Part shown: positions 1-3,770 of the stretch, piece after piece
Position numbering within the stretch: position 1 is the first letter of the stretch
Layout of the letters: each line of letters begins with the position of its first letter
Source: an uncultured Porphyromonadaceae bacterium
GTDB lineage: Bacteria > Bacteroidota > Bacteroidia > Bacteroidales > Muribaculaceae
Direction of reading: 5' to 3'
DNA: 6,902 nucleotides
NCBI GenBank assembly: GCA_905212215.1
Contig: CAJMDR010000111.1
Location: 1-6,902, forward strand
Program-made: the position numbers and the translations under genes
The notes under the pieces: generated by a model
What the model was told of the DNA's origin: nothing
Databases searched by the model: none
What the model saw: only the letters and a program-made list of their open reading frames with translations

Positions 1-135
1 CTGTGCCTGGCGGGTATTGTCTTTGCCTGCAATGAGAACCCGGATGGTATCTGGTGGAATGTGCTTGGAATAATGATGCTGCTTGCGGGCGGCTGGATAG
101 GTGGCGCGTTCAAGAGGGTGAGTGTGGGAGGATAA
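1..135 (+). CDS. Small membrane protein, C-terminal fragment
   Basis: The frame is open from base 1 and ends at TAA 133-135, giving the last 44 residues of a protein whose start lies before the window. It has a hydrophobic stretch (LCLAGIVFAC), a short polar loop with NENPDG, then a second hydrophobic stretch (about WWNVLGIMMLLAGGWIGGAF) and a short basic tail (FKRVSVGG). This is the layout of a small two-helix inner-membrane protein. I do not recognise the family. It runs in the same direction as all later genes but is separated from the next one by 221 bases, so it probably closes an upstream gene group. It could be a phage membrane protein of any role; nothing here identifies it as a holin. 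Confidence 0.6.
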   Translation: MCLAGIVFACNENPDGIWWNVLGIMMLLAGGWIGGAFKRVSVGG

Positions 136-247
136 GGAAAACTACGAGACCCTTAGTTTGTAATCTTTTTGTTCATAATCTTCATGGATCTTACCCGATC
201 TAAATTACCATTCTTTTTATGTAGTCCTGTCGGGCCGTGAGGTTCAG

Positions 248-294
248 GGCAGGGCAAATGCTCCCGAGACAGTGGGTCAAATGCCTCCCACGAG
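248..294 (+). repeat. Imperfect tandem pair of CAAATGC hairpins
   Basis: Two related segments follow one another: GGGCAAATGCTCCCGAG at 252-268 and GGGTCAAATGCCTCCCACGAG at 274-294. Each has G-rich and C-rich arms around a CAAATGC core, so each can fold on its own. The second is stronger, with GTGGG pairing with CCCAC around a 10-base loop. A repeat that keeps both the loop core and the pairing arms suggests either local duplication of a structured RNA or two binding sites. I do not recognise the motif. Confidence 0.5.
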
Positions 295-300
295 TAAAAT

Positions 301-336
301 GTGGCAAGGTTGCGGGGTCGAACCCGCCGGGGGCAC
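301..336 (+). other. tRNA T-arm-like hairpin, possible tRNA remnant
   Basis: GCGGG (312-316) and CCCGC (323-327) form a perfect 5-base stem around GTCGAA, close to the T-arm of a tRNA (stem, TTCGAAN loop, stem). It is followed by CGGGGGCA, which looks like the 3' half of an acceptor stem. Against a working tRNA: the loop has six rather than seven bases, its first base is G rather than T, and I find no upstream GCCCCCG to pair with the acceptor half, nor a convincing D-arm or anticodon arm. It is either a decayed tRNA 3' end or a chance hairpin. Confidence 0.25.
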
Positions 337-356
337 AAAATAAAATTCTGAGAGAT

Positions 357-659
357 ATGAGGATCTACATTTCGCTGCCGATAAGTGGCAGGGACGAGGG
401 CGAGGCCCGCGAGGAGGCTGCCAGGATGGAGGCGGCCATAAACTGCATAGGATGCGAGGCGGTGAACCCGTTCAAGATCTATGCGGGGGGAAACCCGACG
501 TATGCGGATTATATCAGCGCCGACATCCGGGCGCTGATGGACTGCGAGGCGGTGTACTTCGCTCCTGGGTGGCGTGAGAGCAAGGGTTGCAAGCTGGAAC
601 ACTCGGCGGCGGTGATCTTTGGGAAAGGGGTGGTCTACCAGATGCCGGAGGAGGAGTGA
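357..659 (+). CDS. DUF4406 protein (nucleoside deoxyribosyltransferase-like fold)
   Basis: The 100-residue protein has the layout of DUF4406: an N-terminal beta strand MRIYISLPISG, an Ala/Glu-rich helix (about 14-30), the strand CEAVNP (33-38), a helix carrying DYISADIRALMDCEAVYFAPGW in two pieces (51-62, 63-72), and the end motif ESKGCKLEHSAAVIFG (74-89). Known biology: the family is related to nucleoside 2-deoxyribosyltransferases and is common in phages, where a role in nucleotide metabolism is assumed but rarely shown. The conserved GxxxEH element around G77-H82 is present, in keeping with a nucleotide-binding pocket; catalysis is inference. I chose ATG 357 because similarity begins exactly there; the frame is open back to 237 but that stretch is unlike the family. 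A weak GAGAG lies just before the start. Base composition is G-rich like the following genes. Confidence 0.85.
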   Translation: MRIYISLPISGRDEGEAREEAARMEAAINCIGCEAVNPFKIYAGGNPTYADYISADIRALMDCEAVYFAPGWRESKGCKLEHSAAVIFGKGVVYQMPEEE

Positions 660-675
660 GAGAATGAGTGGACGA

Positions 676-703
676 GTGGAGAGTCGAGAGTGGAGAGTTG
701 GGA
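676..703. repeat. Heptamer microsatellite, GTGGAGA type
   Basis: Four consecutive 7-base units can be read: GTGGAGA (676-682), GTCGAGA (683-689), GTGGAGA (690-696) and GTTGGGA (697-703). The tract starts 16 bases after the DUF4406 stop codon and shares its 7-base period with the AT-rich tract that follows. It is purine-rich on the + strand. No credible gene crosses it; the reverse-strand frames that do are low-complexity. Confidence 0.7.
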
Positions 704-720
704 AGCGGCCATAAACCATG

Positions 721-755
721 AACAATGAACAATAAACAATGAACAATGAACGATA
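721..755. repeat. Heptamer microsatellite, AACAATG type, containing start codons
   Basis: Five consecutive 7-base units: AACAATG (721-727), AACAATA (728-734), AACAATG (735-741), AACAATG (742-748) and AACGATA (749-755). A preceding CCATG adds one more ATG at 718. Three of the four ATGs (718, 725, 739) open five-codon mini-frames ending at 735, 742 and 756. The fourth (746) is in frame with the DUF7666 protein. From memory, similar TTGTTCA/TGAACAA heptamer tracts are common between genes in Bacteroidetes. Such tracts change length easily by replication slippage. Confidence 0.8.
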
Positions 756-1405
756 AAAGAGTTATGGAAAATTCAGAAAAGAAGATAACGGCCTATAAGG
801 GCTTCGAGAGCGATATGACTTGCCGGGGATTTCAGTATGAAGTCGGCAAGCAATATGAGCATAAGGGCAAAGTGGAAGTCTGTAAAAGTGGCTTCCATGC
901 CTGTGAGAACCCAATGGATGTGTTGGATTATTATGCACCCTGCGATGGCAATGGAAAGCAGAGAAGATACTGCAAGGTAGAGCAAAGCGGAGCCATAGAC
1001 ACAGATGGAGGCAAGACCTGCTCGTCTAAAATTCACATAGCGGCAGAGATAGGGCTTGATGGTCTTGTTAAAGCTGGCGTCAAGTTTATTCTGGACAAGG
1101 TAAACTGGAAGGACGCAAAAAAATCCAACACCGGAAACTACTCAGCGGCAACCAACACCGGAGACCGCTCAGCGGCAACCAACACCGGAAACCGCTCAGC
1201 GGCAACCGTGAGCGGTGAAGATTCTGTTGCTGTCGTCACTGGGAAAGATAGTAAGTCAAAAGGGGCTTTGGGTTGTTGGCTTGTGCTTACTGAGCGAGAT
1301 GAGGATTGGAAAATTATTGAAGTAAAGGCCGTAAAGGTTGACGGAGAGAAAGTCAAGGCCGACACCTGGTATAAATTAATAAACGGGGAACTCAGGGAAT
1401 TATGA
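746..1405 (+). CDS. DUF7666 protein with nonapeptide repeats
   Basis: The 219-residue protein has the signature of DUF7666: AYKGF (16-20), CRGFQYEVGKQY (26-37) and SGFHACENPMDVLDYY (48-63), a family frequent in phages and mobile elements and without known function. A short helical stretch follows (IHIAAEIGLDGLVKAGVKFI), then five 9-residue repeats at 127-171, the first three nearly identical (pattern TNTGxxSAA), and a C-terminal domain (about 173-219) with LGCWLVLTERDEDWKIIEVKA that looks like a small beta domain. Gly/Ser/Ala/Asn/Thr repeats of this kind usually stack as a beta helix; that is inference. ATG 746 lies inside the heptamer tract; ATG 764 (MENSEKK) is a good alternative because the domain only begins near residue 14. 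The stop overlaps the next start by ATGA. It is rich in cysteine (C26, C46, C53, C66). Confidence 0.8.
   Translation: MNDKRVMENSEKKITAYKGFESDMTCRGFQYEVGKQYEHKGKVEVCKSGFHACENPMDVLDYYAPCDGNGKQRRYCKVEQSGAIDTDGGKTCSSKIHIAAEIGLDGLVKAGVKFILDKVNWKDAKKSNTGNYSAATNTGDRSAATNTGNRSAATVSGEDSVAVVTGKDSKSKGALGCWLVLTERDEDWKIIEVKAVKVDGEKVKADTWYKLINGELREL
1124..1258 (+). repeat. 27-base tandem repeat coding nonapeptides
   Basis: Five in-frame 27-base units lie at 1124-1150, 1151-1177, 1178-1204, 1205-1231 and 1232-1258. They encode SNTGNYSAA, TNTGDRSAA, TNTGNRSAA, TVSGEDSVA and VVTGKDSKS. The first three share almost all bases (for example CTCAGCGGCAACCAACACCG); the last two keep only G at position 4 and S at position 7. 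A gradient from identical to diverged copies suggests recent expansion at the left end. Copy-number change would keep the frame, so length variants should make intact proteins. Confidence 0.85.
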
Positions 1406-1575
1406 GGACGAGTGAGGCGGCGCGGATAGCCGATATGAACAGCAGACGGTGCGGGGAATGCCCCTTTCACCCGTGTTTTATCATGCCGGAGGTTTACACT
1501 GCCTGCACTAAGGCGTTCCTGGAGGGCTTCGCCAAGGGCGCACGGTATGCCCGGAGAAAGAAACGGAATAAATGA
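1402..1575 (+). CDS. 57-residue four-cysteine protein, possible zinc binder
   Basis: This short frame begins at ATG 1402, overlapping the previous stop by four bases (ATGA), and ends at TGA 1573-1575, again overlapping the next start by ATGA. The double coupling supports it as a real gene although it is short enough to be missed by size cut-offs. Its centre reads CGECPFHPC, giving C17, C20 and C25, plus C35 and H23 as further possible ligands: C-x2-C-x4-C-x9-C. That spacing suits one zinc site, which is inference. Next comes an amphipathic helix, TKAFLEGFAKGARYA, and a basic tail (RRKKRNK) that could touch nucleic acid. I do not know a named family. The similar CPFHPC plus EGF-KGA pattern seems familiar from Bacteroides phage hypothetical proteins, from memory only. 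Confidence 0.7.
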   Translation: MRTSEAARIADMNSRRCGECPFHPCFIMPEVYTACTKAFLEGFAKGARYARRKKRNK

Positions 1576-1907
1576 AACGAGAGATGAAGAATTTACCTGA
1601 AAGGATATGGCTCAACCTCGGAGAGGATGTGCCGGAGGGTGCGGACTTCCGCGAGCTGGGTGAAGTTACCTGGAGCGAAGAGCCTGTGAATGACGGCGAT
1701 GTGGAGTATGTGCGCGGATGGCGTGACGTAAGTAAAGAGCTACCGGAGGACGGACAGAAGGTTCTCTTCTGCTATCAGAAGTATTACCAAGGGCGTTACT
1801 TGCAGCTTTGCAATGTGGACCGCTACAGTGAGGCCGAGGGTTTCATGGATGGAGTGGTGGAGATGAAGGATGTGCTGTGCTGGATGCCGGTTCCGGAAAT
1901 GATATAA
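1572..1907 (+). CDS. DUF551 domain protein
   Basis: The 111-residue protein has two parts. Residues 9-48 (PERIWLNLGEDVP ... DVEYVR) are a small beta-rich segment with W13 and W34. Residues 50-108 match DUF551: GWRDVSKELPEDGQKVLFCY at the start and VLCWMPVPE at the end, with the characteristic opening W-x-x-x-x-x-x-LP and closing W-MP-P. DUF551 is a short phage and prophage domain of unknown function, usually about 60 residues, often found alone or at the end of small accessory proteins. The ATG at 1572 overlaps the upstream stop (ATGA); ATG 1584 (M5) is an alternative. A 20-base gap without a clear Shine-Dalgarno site separates it from the next gene, the only non-overlapping junction in the cassette. 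Confidence 0.8.
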   Translation: MKREMKNLPERIWLNLGEDVPEGADFRELGEVTWSEEPVNDGDVEYVRGWRDVSKELPEDGQKVLFCYQKYYQGRYLQLCNVDRYSEAEGFMDGVVEMKDVLCWMPVPEMI

Positions 1908-1927
1908 ACAGATAACAAACGAAACAT

Positions 1928-2179
1928 ATGAGTGAAATGAGTAAGGAATACCGGGCGCTGCGTGAGGAAATCACGGCGCTGGTACGGAAGTCGGAGATTG
2001 AAGAGATGAAGAAATACGCTCTTCTCTCTACCTGCATGGTGGATGTGGCCAGGGAACATAACGGCTTTGACTTCGAGCAGATAAGCCTCAAGCTGGCCTT
2101 TGTATACAAGACCACTTTAGAGGCGGTGGAGAAGGCGGAGAAACTGTACAACGCAATGAAGGAGGCAAGAGAGAAATGA
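1928..2179 (+). CDS. Hypothetical small helical protein
   Basis: An 83-residue protein that I do not recognise. It reads as almost entirely helical: residues 1-35 are rich in Glu, Lys, Arg and Leu (SKEYRALREEITALVRKSE), a short break contains EHNGFDFEQ, and the end is another Lys/Glu/Ala-rich helix (LEAVEKAEKLYNAMKEAREK). The middle part LLSTCMVDVAREHNGFDFEQISLKL could hold a helix-turn-helix-like bend, but the key residues of a DNA-binding family are not evident. ATG 1928 follows the A-rich stretch AACAAACGAAACAT, a leader typical of Bacteroidetes without a Shine-Dalgarno site; ATG 1937 is an alternative. The stop overlaps the next start (ATGA), so it is probably translated with the four genes after it. 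Confidence 0.65.
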   Translation: MSEMSKEYRALREEITALVRKSEIEEMKKYALLSTCMVDVAREHNGFDFEQISLKLAFVYKTTLEAVEKAEKLYNAMKEAREK

Positions 2180-2382
2180 CACGGGATACATTCAAGCGGG
2201 CATTGGAGATAGAAAATGAGCTTTCTCAACTCAGACCGGCGCAAAGGGAAATCGAAAAGAATCCGACATTTAATATCTATTTCAGCACAACTCTTTGCAT
2301 CCACAAAGGGTTGCAAGAAGTCATCAAAAAATATGTCTACAACCGCATCAACGAACTGAATAAAGAATTTTACGATTTATGA
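2176..2382 (+). CDS. Hypothetical 68-residue protein
   Basis: A short charged protein without a family I can name. Residues 1-30 form a likely helix (MTRDTFKRALEIENELSQLR), a polar segment NPTFNIYFST follows, and the end is a second helix (LQEVIKKYVYNRINELNKEF). Two helices joined by a short strand-like segment suggest a helical hairpin or dimerising protein; that is inference. Both ends are ATGA overlaps, with the 1928 gene and the 2379 gene, which strongly supports expression as part of the cassette. Its third codon positions are more AT-rich than those of the genes around 357-1900, so it may have a different source within the mosaic. Confidence 0.65.
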   Translation: MTRDTFKRALEIENELSQLRPAQREIEKNPTFNIYFSTTLCIHKGLQEVIKKYVYNRINELNKEFYDL

Positions 2383-2699
2383 CACAGGAAGAAATGACAG
2401 CGCTGGCCCGCGAGTATGCGCAAAACAAAGGCAAGGAGATGGAAGAAAAAGAAAGTCTTCCTAATTGCCTGATTAAAGAGGTAGTGGAAATGGATGCGCG
2501 AGAGTTAACCCATTTTCTTACATGGCTTCTCCGTCGCTACGCGCTTGTGGGAAAAGAGCGGGTACGCAAACTTCTAAAAGAACACAGCAAGGAAAACAGA
2601 GGAACTGATAAGGGAAGCCGGGAATGGTTCTTTTACAACGGAAGATTGGACTTGCTCAAATCCCTCTTCCCCGAAATCGGAAAGGAGGTGGAGGAATGA
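2379..2699 (+). CDS. Hypothetical 106-residue charged protein
   Basis: Unrecognised family. The protein is strongly charged and mainly helical: an acidic/basic N-terminus (MTQEEMTALAREYAQNKGKE), a helix DARELTHFLTWLLRRYALVG near the middle with a hydrophobic face, then a Lys/Arg-rich stretch (KERVRKLLKEHSKENRG), and an aromatic end piece WFFYNGRLDLLKSLFPEIG. The central stretch is too short and too charged to be a transmembrane helix. The start overlaps the previous stop and the stop overlaps the next start, both by ATGA. The last codons (GKEVEE) spell GGAAAGGAGGTGGAGGAA, which also makes a good Shine-Dalgarno sequence for the next gene. Confidence 0.65.
   Translation: MTQEEMTALAREYAQNKGKEMEEKESLPNCLIKEVVEMDARELTHFLTWLLRRYALVGKERVRKLLKEHSKENRGTDKGSREWFFYNGRLDLLKSLFPEIGKEVEE
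2682..2687 (+). promoter_or_regulatory. Shine-Dalgarno-like AGGAGG inside an upstream gene
   Basis: AGGAGG lies 8 bases before ATG 2696, within the last codons of the 2379 gene. It is the only textbook Shine-Dalgarno motif I see before a start in this window; the other starts have at most weak purine tracts, as expected for Bacteroidetes. It supports ATG 2696 rather than the longer frame from 2624. It may be chance, because GAG/GAA/AAG codons make such strings often. Confidence 0.4.
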
Positions 2700-2911
2700 T
2701 GTTACAAGCAAGACCCTACATAGTCGTACCGATGGAAGTTATGGACAAAATGGTGCATCAGCTATCAGTCTACCGCGCCAACTGTTCCGAGCATCAAAAA
2801 GAGGATGTGAACTTCACAATAAAGCGATTCAAGGAAACCGCACTCTATATGCACGGCAATCAGAACGTGCATGCCAATGTCAAACCCGCTAATTACAAGA
2901 TTGAATTATGA
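2696..2911 (+). CDS. Hypothetical 71-residue protein
   Basis: Unrecognised family. The frame is open back to 2624, but ATG 2696 is preferred: it makes the usual ATGA overlap with the previous stop, has AGGAGG before it, and the upstream part (with RKGGGG) is just the neighbouring gene read in another frame. A second ATG directly follows at 2699. The protein begins with a strand-like ARPYIVVPMEVMDKMVHQLS, continues with a polar helix (EHQKEDVNFTIKRFKETALYM), and ends with a His/Asn-rich tail (HGNQNVHANVKPANYKIEL). The N-terminal strand followed by helices hints at a small alpha/beta fold, but no motif identifies a function. Its stop overlaps the 2908 start by ATGA. Confidence 0.65.
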   Translation: MMLQARPYIVVPMEVMDKMVHQLSVYRANCSEHQKEDVNFTIKRFKETALYMHGNQNVHANVKPANYKIEL

Positions 2912-3393
2912 CAGACCAAGAATATCAACAGAAGAAGTGCGAGTGCTGGGAAGAATACAAGCAACAGAACCTTGACGGCGAAGTGCAATGGCAACCTGTA
3001 AGCCGTTATGACATCTTCAGTACCGCTTTCGACCGCGGCTACGCCCTCGGAAAACAGGAGAAGGAGGCGGAACTTCACGAAGTTAACTTCGCGAACACTG
3101 ACAGAAAAAATCAACAAGATATAATCAACCCGGCTGTAAGCCAACAAATTCAAACGACAATGAAGACGTACACAATCACTCAACACCCAATCAAGCTGAC
3201 TCTCGAACTCGACGACGAATGGCTGCATGGCGCAGGAGTCAAAGACCAGGACATGGACGATATGGCCGCGGAATGGGAAGAGAACATACAACAGGTTTCC
3301 CGGACTCTTTATGCCGTAAGAGCGCAAATCGAAGCGTCGGAGAAGATGGAAAAGGAGAAGGACACATCGACTCAACCTCTCATCAGCTCATAA
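2908..3393 (+). CDS. Hypothetical protein, apparently two modules
   Basis: A 161-residue frame ending at TAA 3391-3393. Residues 1-55 form one unit: an acidic helix CECWEEYKQQN, then GEVQWQPVSRYDIFSTAFDR and GYALGKQEKEAE, a pattern I associate from memory with short Bacteroides phage hypothetical proteins. Residues 60-84 are rich in Asn and Gln (DRKNQQDIINPAVSQQIQTT) and look like translated spacer. From M85 (ATG 3160) a second unit begins with strands MKTYTITQHPIKLTLELDDEW and continues with acidic helices (MDDMAAEWEENIQQVSRTLY, EASEKMEKEKD). So this may be two ancestral genes joined in frame, or ATG 3160 may be an internal start making a 77-residue protein. The start is coupled to the upstream gene by ATGA; 377 gene-free bases follow. 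Confidence 0.6.
   Translation: MTDQEYQQKKCECWEEYKQQNLDGEVQWQPVSRYDIFSTAFDRGYALGKQEKEAELHEVNFANTDRKNQQDIINPAVSQQIQTTMKTYTITQHPIKLTLELDDEWLHGAGVKDQDMDDMAAEWEENIQQVSRTLYAVRAQIEASEKMEKEKDTSTQPLISS
3071..3095. promoter_or_regulatory. Operator-like dyad, AACTTC/GAAGTT repeats
   Basis: Inside the 2908 gene, AACTTC (3071-3076), GAAGTT (3079-3084) and AACTTC (3085-3090) alternate, followed by GCGAA. This makes the 14-base perfect palindrome CGAAGTTAACTTCG at 3078-3091 and a direct repeat of AACTTCxCGAA. Such a cluster would suit a dimeric repressor or a cut site. It lies just before the spacer-like part of the gene and the internal ATG 3160. It may also be chance within coding sequence; no protein that would bind it is identified. 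Confidence 0.3.
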
Positions 3394-3406
3394 CATCTCT
3401 TACATG

Positions 3407-3440
3407 GCTGCCTCATGCAGCTCTTGTTAGGTTAGTTTTT
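3407..3440 (+). terminator. Weak hairpin plus T-rich stretch, possible terminator
   Basis: GCTGC (3407-3411) pairs with GCAGC (3417-3421) around CTCAT, 14 bases after the stop of the last cassette gene. TTTTT occurs at 3436-3440, with more T-rich sequence after it. The T-run is about 14 bases from the stem, farther than in a classical intrinsic terminator, and the stem is only 5-6 base pairs. The position fits the end of a transcript but the structure is weak. Confidence 0.3.
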
Positions 3441-3480
3441 ATTTGGATTTGGTTTCACAACAAAATCGTTTCATGAAAGA

Positions 3481-3511
3481 GTCCCGCAAGGTCGGGAGGC
3501 TGCCACGGGAC
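3481..3511 (+). other. Mutually exclusive hairpins
   Basis: TCCCG (3482-3486) can pair with CGGGA (3493-3497), leaving the 6-base loop CAAGGT. Alternatively GTCCCG (3481-3486) can pair with CGGGAC (3506-3511). The same arm cannot do both, so two RNA states are possible. This resembles the alternative pairing of attenuators and riboswitches, but no known riboswitch core is recognised. Confidence 0.4.
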
Positions 3512-3516
3512 GGAGC

Positions 3517-3567
3517 GGGGAAAAGGGAATTGCCGGAGGTGTGGATAACTCCGGCGTTCCCAACCCC
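3517..3567 (+). other. Long three-tier hairpin
   Basis: Three nested stems: GGGG (3517-3520) with CCCC (3564-3567), GGGAA (3525-3529) with TTCCC (3557-3561), and GCCGGAG (3532-3538) with CTCCGGC (3549-3555). Small internal loops separate them and GTGTGGATAA forms the tip. Sixteen base pairs, mostly GC, are unlikely by chance in an ordinary spacer. CGGAG at 3511-3515 could compete for CTCCG at 3549-3553. There is no T-run after it, so it is not a simple terminator. It may be a small RNA, a processing site, or a DNA structure such as a replication or packaging site. Confidence 0.6.
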
Positions 3568-3599
3568 AATCTACCTCTGGCTCTCATGTCTGCTTTTAT

Positions 3600-3720
3600 C
3601 CCTATCCTCTCCCAGTTTTGATTAAGCCGGAGCCTTTAGGCCCGGACTCCCCTCTGGAGTTCACCCTATCCTCTCCCGGTTTTGGTCAAGCCGAAGCCTT
3701 CAGGCCCCGGTCATCCCTCT
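3600..3720 (+). repeat. Two 56-57-base direct repeats, 64-base period
   Basis: Copies lie at 3600-3655 and 3664-3720. By my hand alignment they differ at about eight positions plus one single-base gap. Shared blocks are CCCTATCCTCTCCC, GTTTTG, AAGCCG, AGCCTT and AGGCCC. Each contains a small hairpin GCCT-TT-AGGC or GCCT-TC-AGGC (3631-3640, 3696-3705) with flanking CCGG-like arms, and copy 1 is followed by GGACTCC paired with GGAGTTC (3644-3662). A partial third copy seems to follow: CCTCTCCC occurs at 3606, 3670 and 3716, each followed by a TAAGCC-like block. The sequence is C/T-rich on the + strand. The function is unknown to me. Confidence 0.75.
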
Positions 3721-3756
3721 CCCACAACTTAAAGCCAACATACCGCCTATAAACCC

Positions 3757-3764
3757 TAATTTTG
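3757..3764 (+). promoter_or_regulatory. TAATTTTG, possible Bacteroidetes -7 promoter box
   Basis: TAATTTTG matches the Bacteroidetes housekeeping -7 consensus TAnnTTTG at all fixed positions. It sits 6 bases before ATG 3771, so transcription would begin at or very near the start codon and give a leaderless message. I see no clear TTTG at the -33 position (about 3731-3738). An 8-base match alone is weak evidence. Confidence 0.25.
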
Positions 3765-3770
3765 CCAACG

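Larger units (their letters stand above)
136..356 (+). other. Gene-free region with hairpins and a tRNA-like arm
   Basis: No convincing gene lies in these 221 bases. The DUF4406 frame stays open upstream to 237, but that extension has no family match and crosses the hairpins, so I treat it as non-coding. The left part (136-220) is AT-rich. The right part (about 230-336) is G/C-rich and holds two related hairpins and a T-arm-like hairpin, listed separately. I found no match to the Bacteroidetes promoter box TAnnTTTG with suitable spacing. The region could be an untranslated leader, a small RNA gene, or the remains of a tRNA; none of these is proven. Confidence 0.5.
3394..3770 (+). other. 377-base gene-free, structured and repeated region
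   Basis: No convincing gene lies between the 2908 gene and the AbrB-like gene. A 50-codon frame from ATG 3473 exists but runs through hairpins and has no sensible protein features. In order the region holds: a short hairpin GCTGC-CTCAT-GCAGC (3407-3421) followed by a T-rich stretch (3432-3455), a G-rich part with competing stems (3481-3511), a long hairpin (3517-3567), a C/T-rich part, two direct repeats (3600-3720) with a partial third, and an AT-richer stretch with a promoter-like box before the next start. It separates the small-gene cassette from the structural-type genes and is also where strand composition changes from G-rich to C-rich. Confidence 0.7.

Noticed and set aside
301..336. 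Functional tRNA gene
   Set aside because: No matching acceptor strand, D-arm or 7-base anticodon loop could be found, and the T-loop is one base short.
237..356. N-terminal extension of the DUF4406 gene
   Set aside because: The stretch overlaps the hairpins and T-arm-like sequence, and similarity to the family begins exactly at ATG 357.
664..714. 16-codon frame starting ATGAGTGGACGA after the DUF4406 gene
   Set aside because: It runs through the GTGGAGA repeats and gives only repetitive Arg/Glu/Trp sequence, with no independent support.
153..746. Long reverse-strand frame of 197 residues, and a 72-residue one at 514-732
   Set aside because: They begin in the reverse complement of the heptamer tract, cross the DUF4406 gene antisense, and read as low-complexity Arg/Pro/Leu/His-rich sequence with no family features.
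1138..1470. Reverse-strand frame opposite the nonapeptide repeats
   Set aside because: Its repeats (VLVAAERSP type) are just the antisense reading of the 27-base repeat in the DUF7666 gene.
1843..2316. Reverse-strand 157-residue frame, and the 160-residue one at 2893-3375
   Set aside because: Both lie opposite coupled + strand genes; their Ser/Leu/Phe-rich sequence is what lysine/glutamate-rich genes give on the other strand.
3219..3625. Two + frames (3219-3476 and 3443-3625), including a possible start at ATG 3473
   Set aside because: The first is another reading frame of the 2908 gene. The second crosses the hairpins, and its Leu/Ser tail comes from the C/T-rich repeat region.
3484..3720. 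CRISPR array in the repeated spacer region
   Set aside because: There are only two full copies, they have diverged, there is no regular unique spacer pattern and no cas gene nearby.
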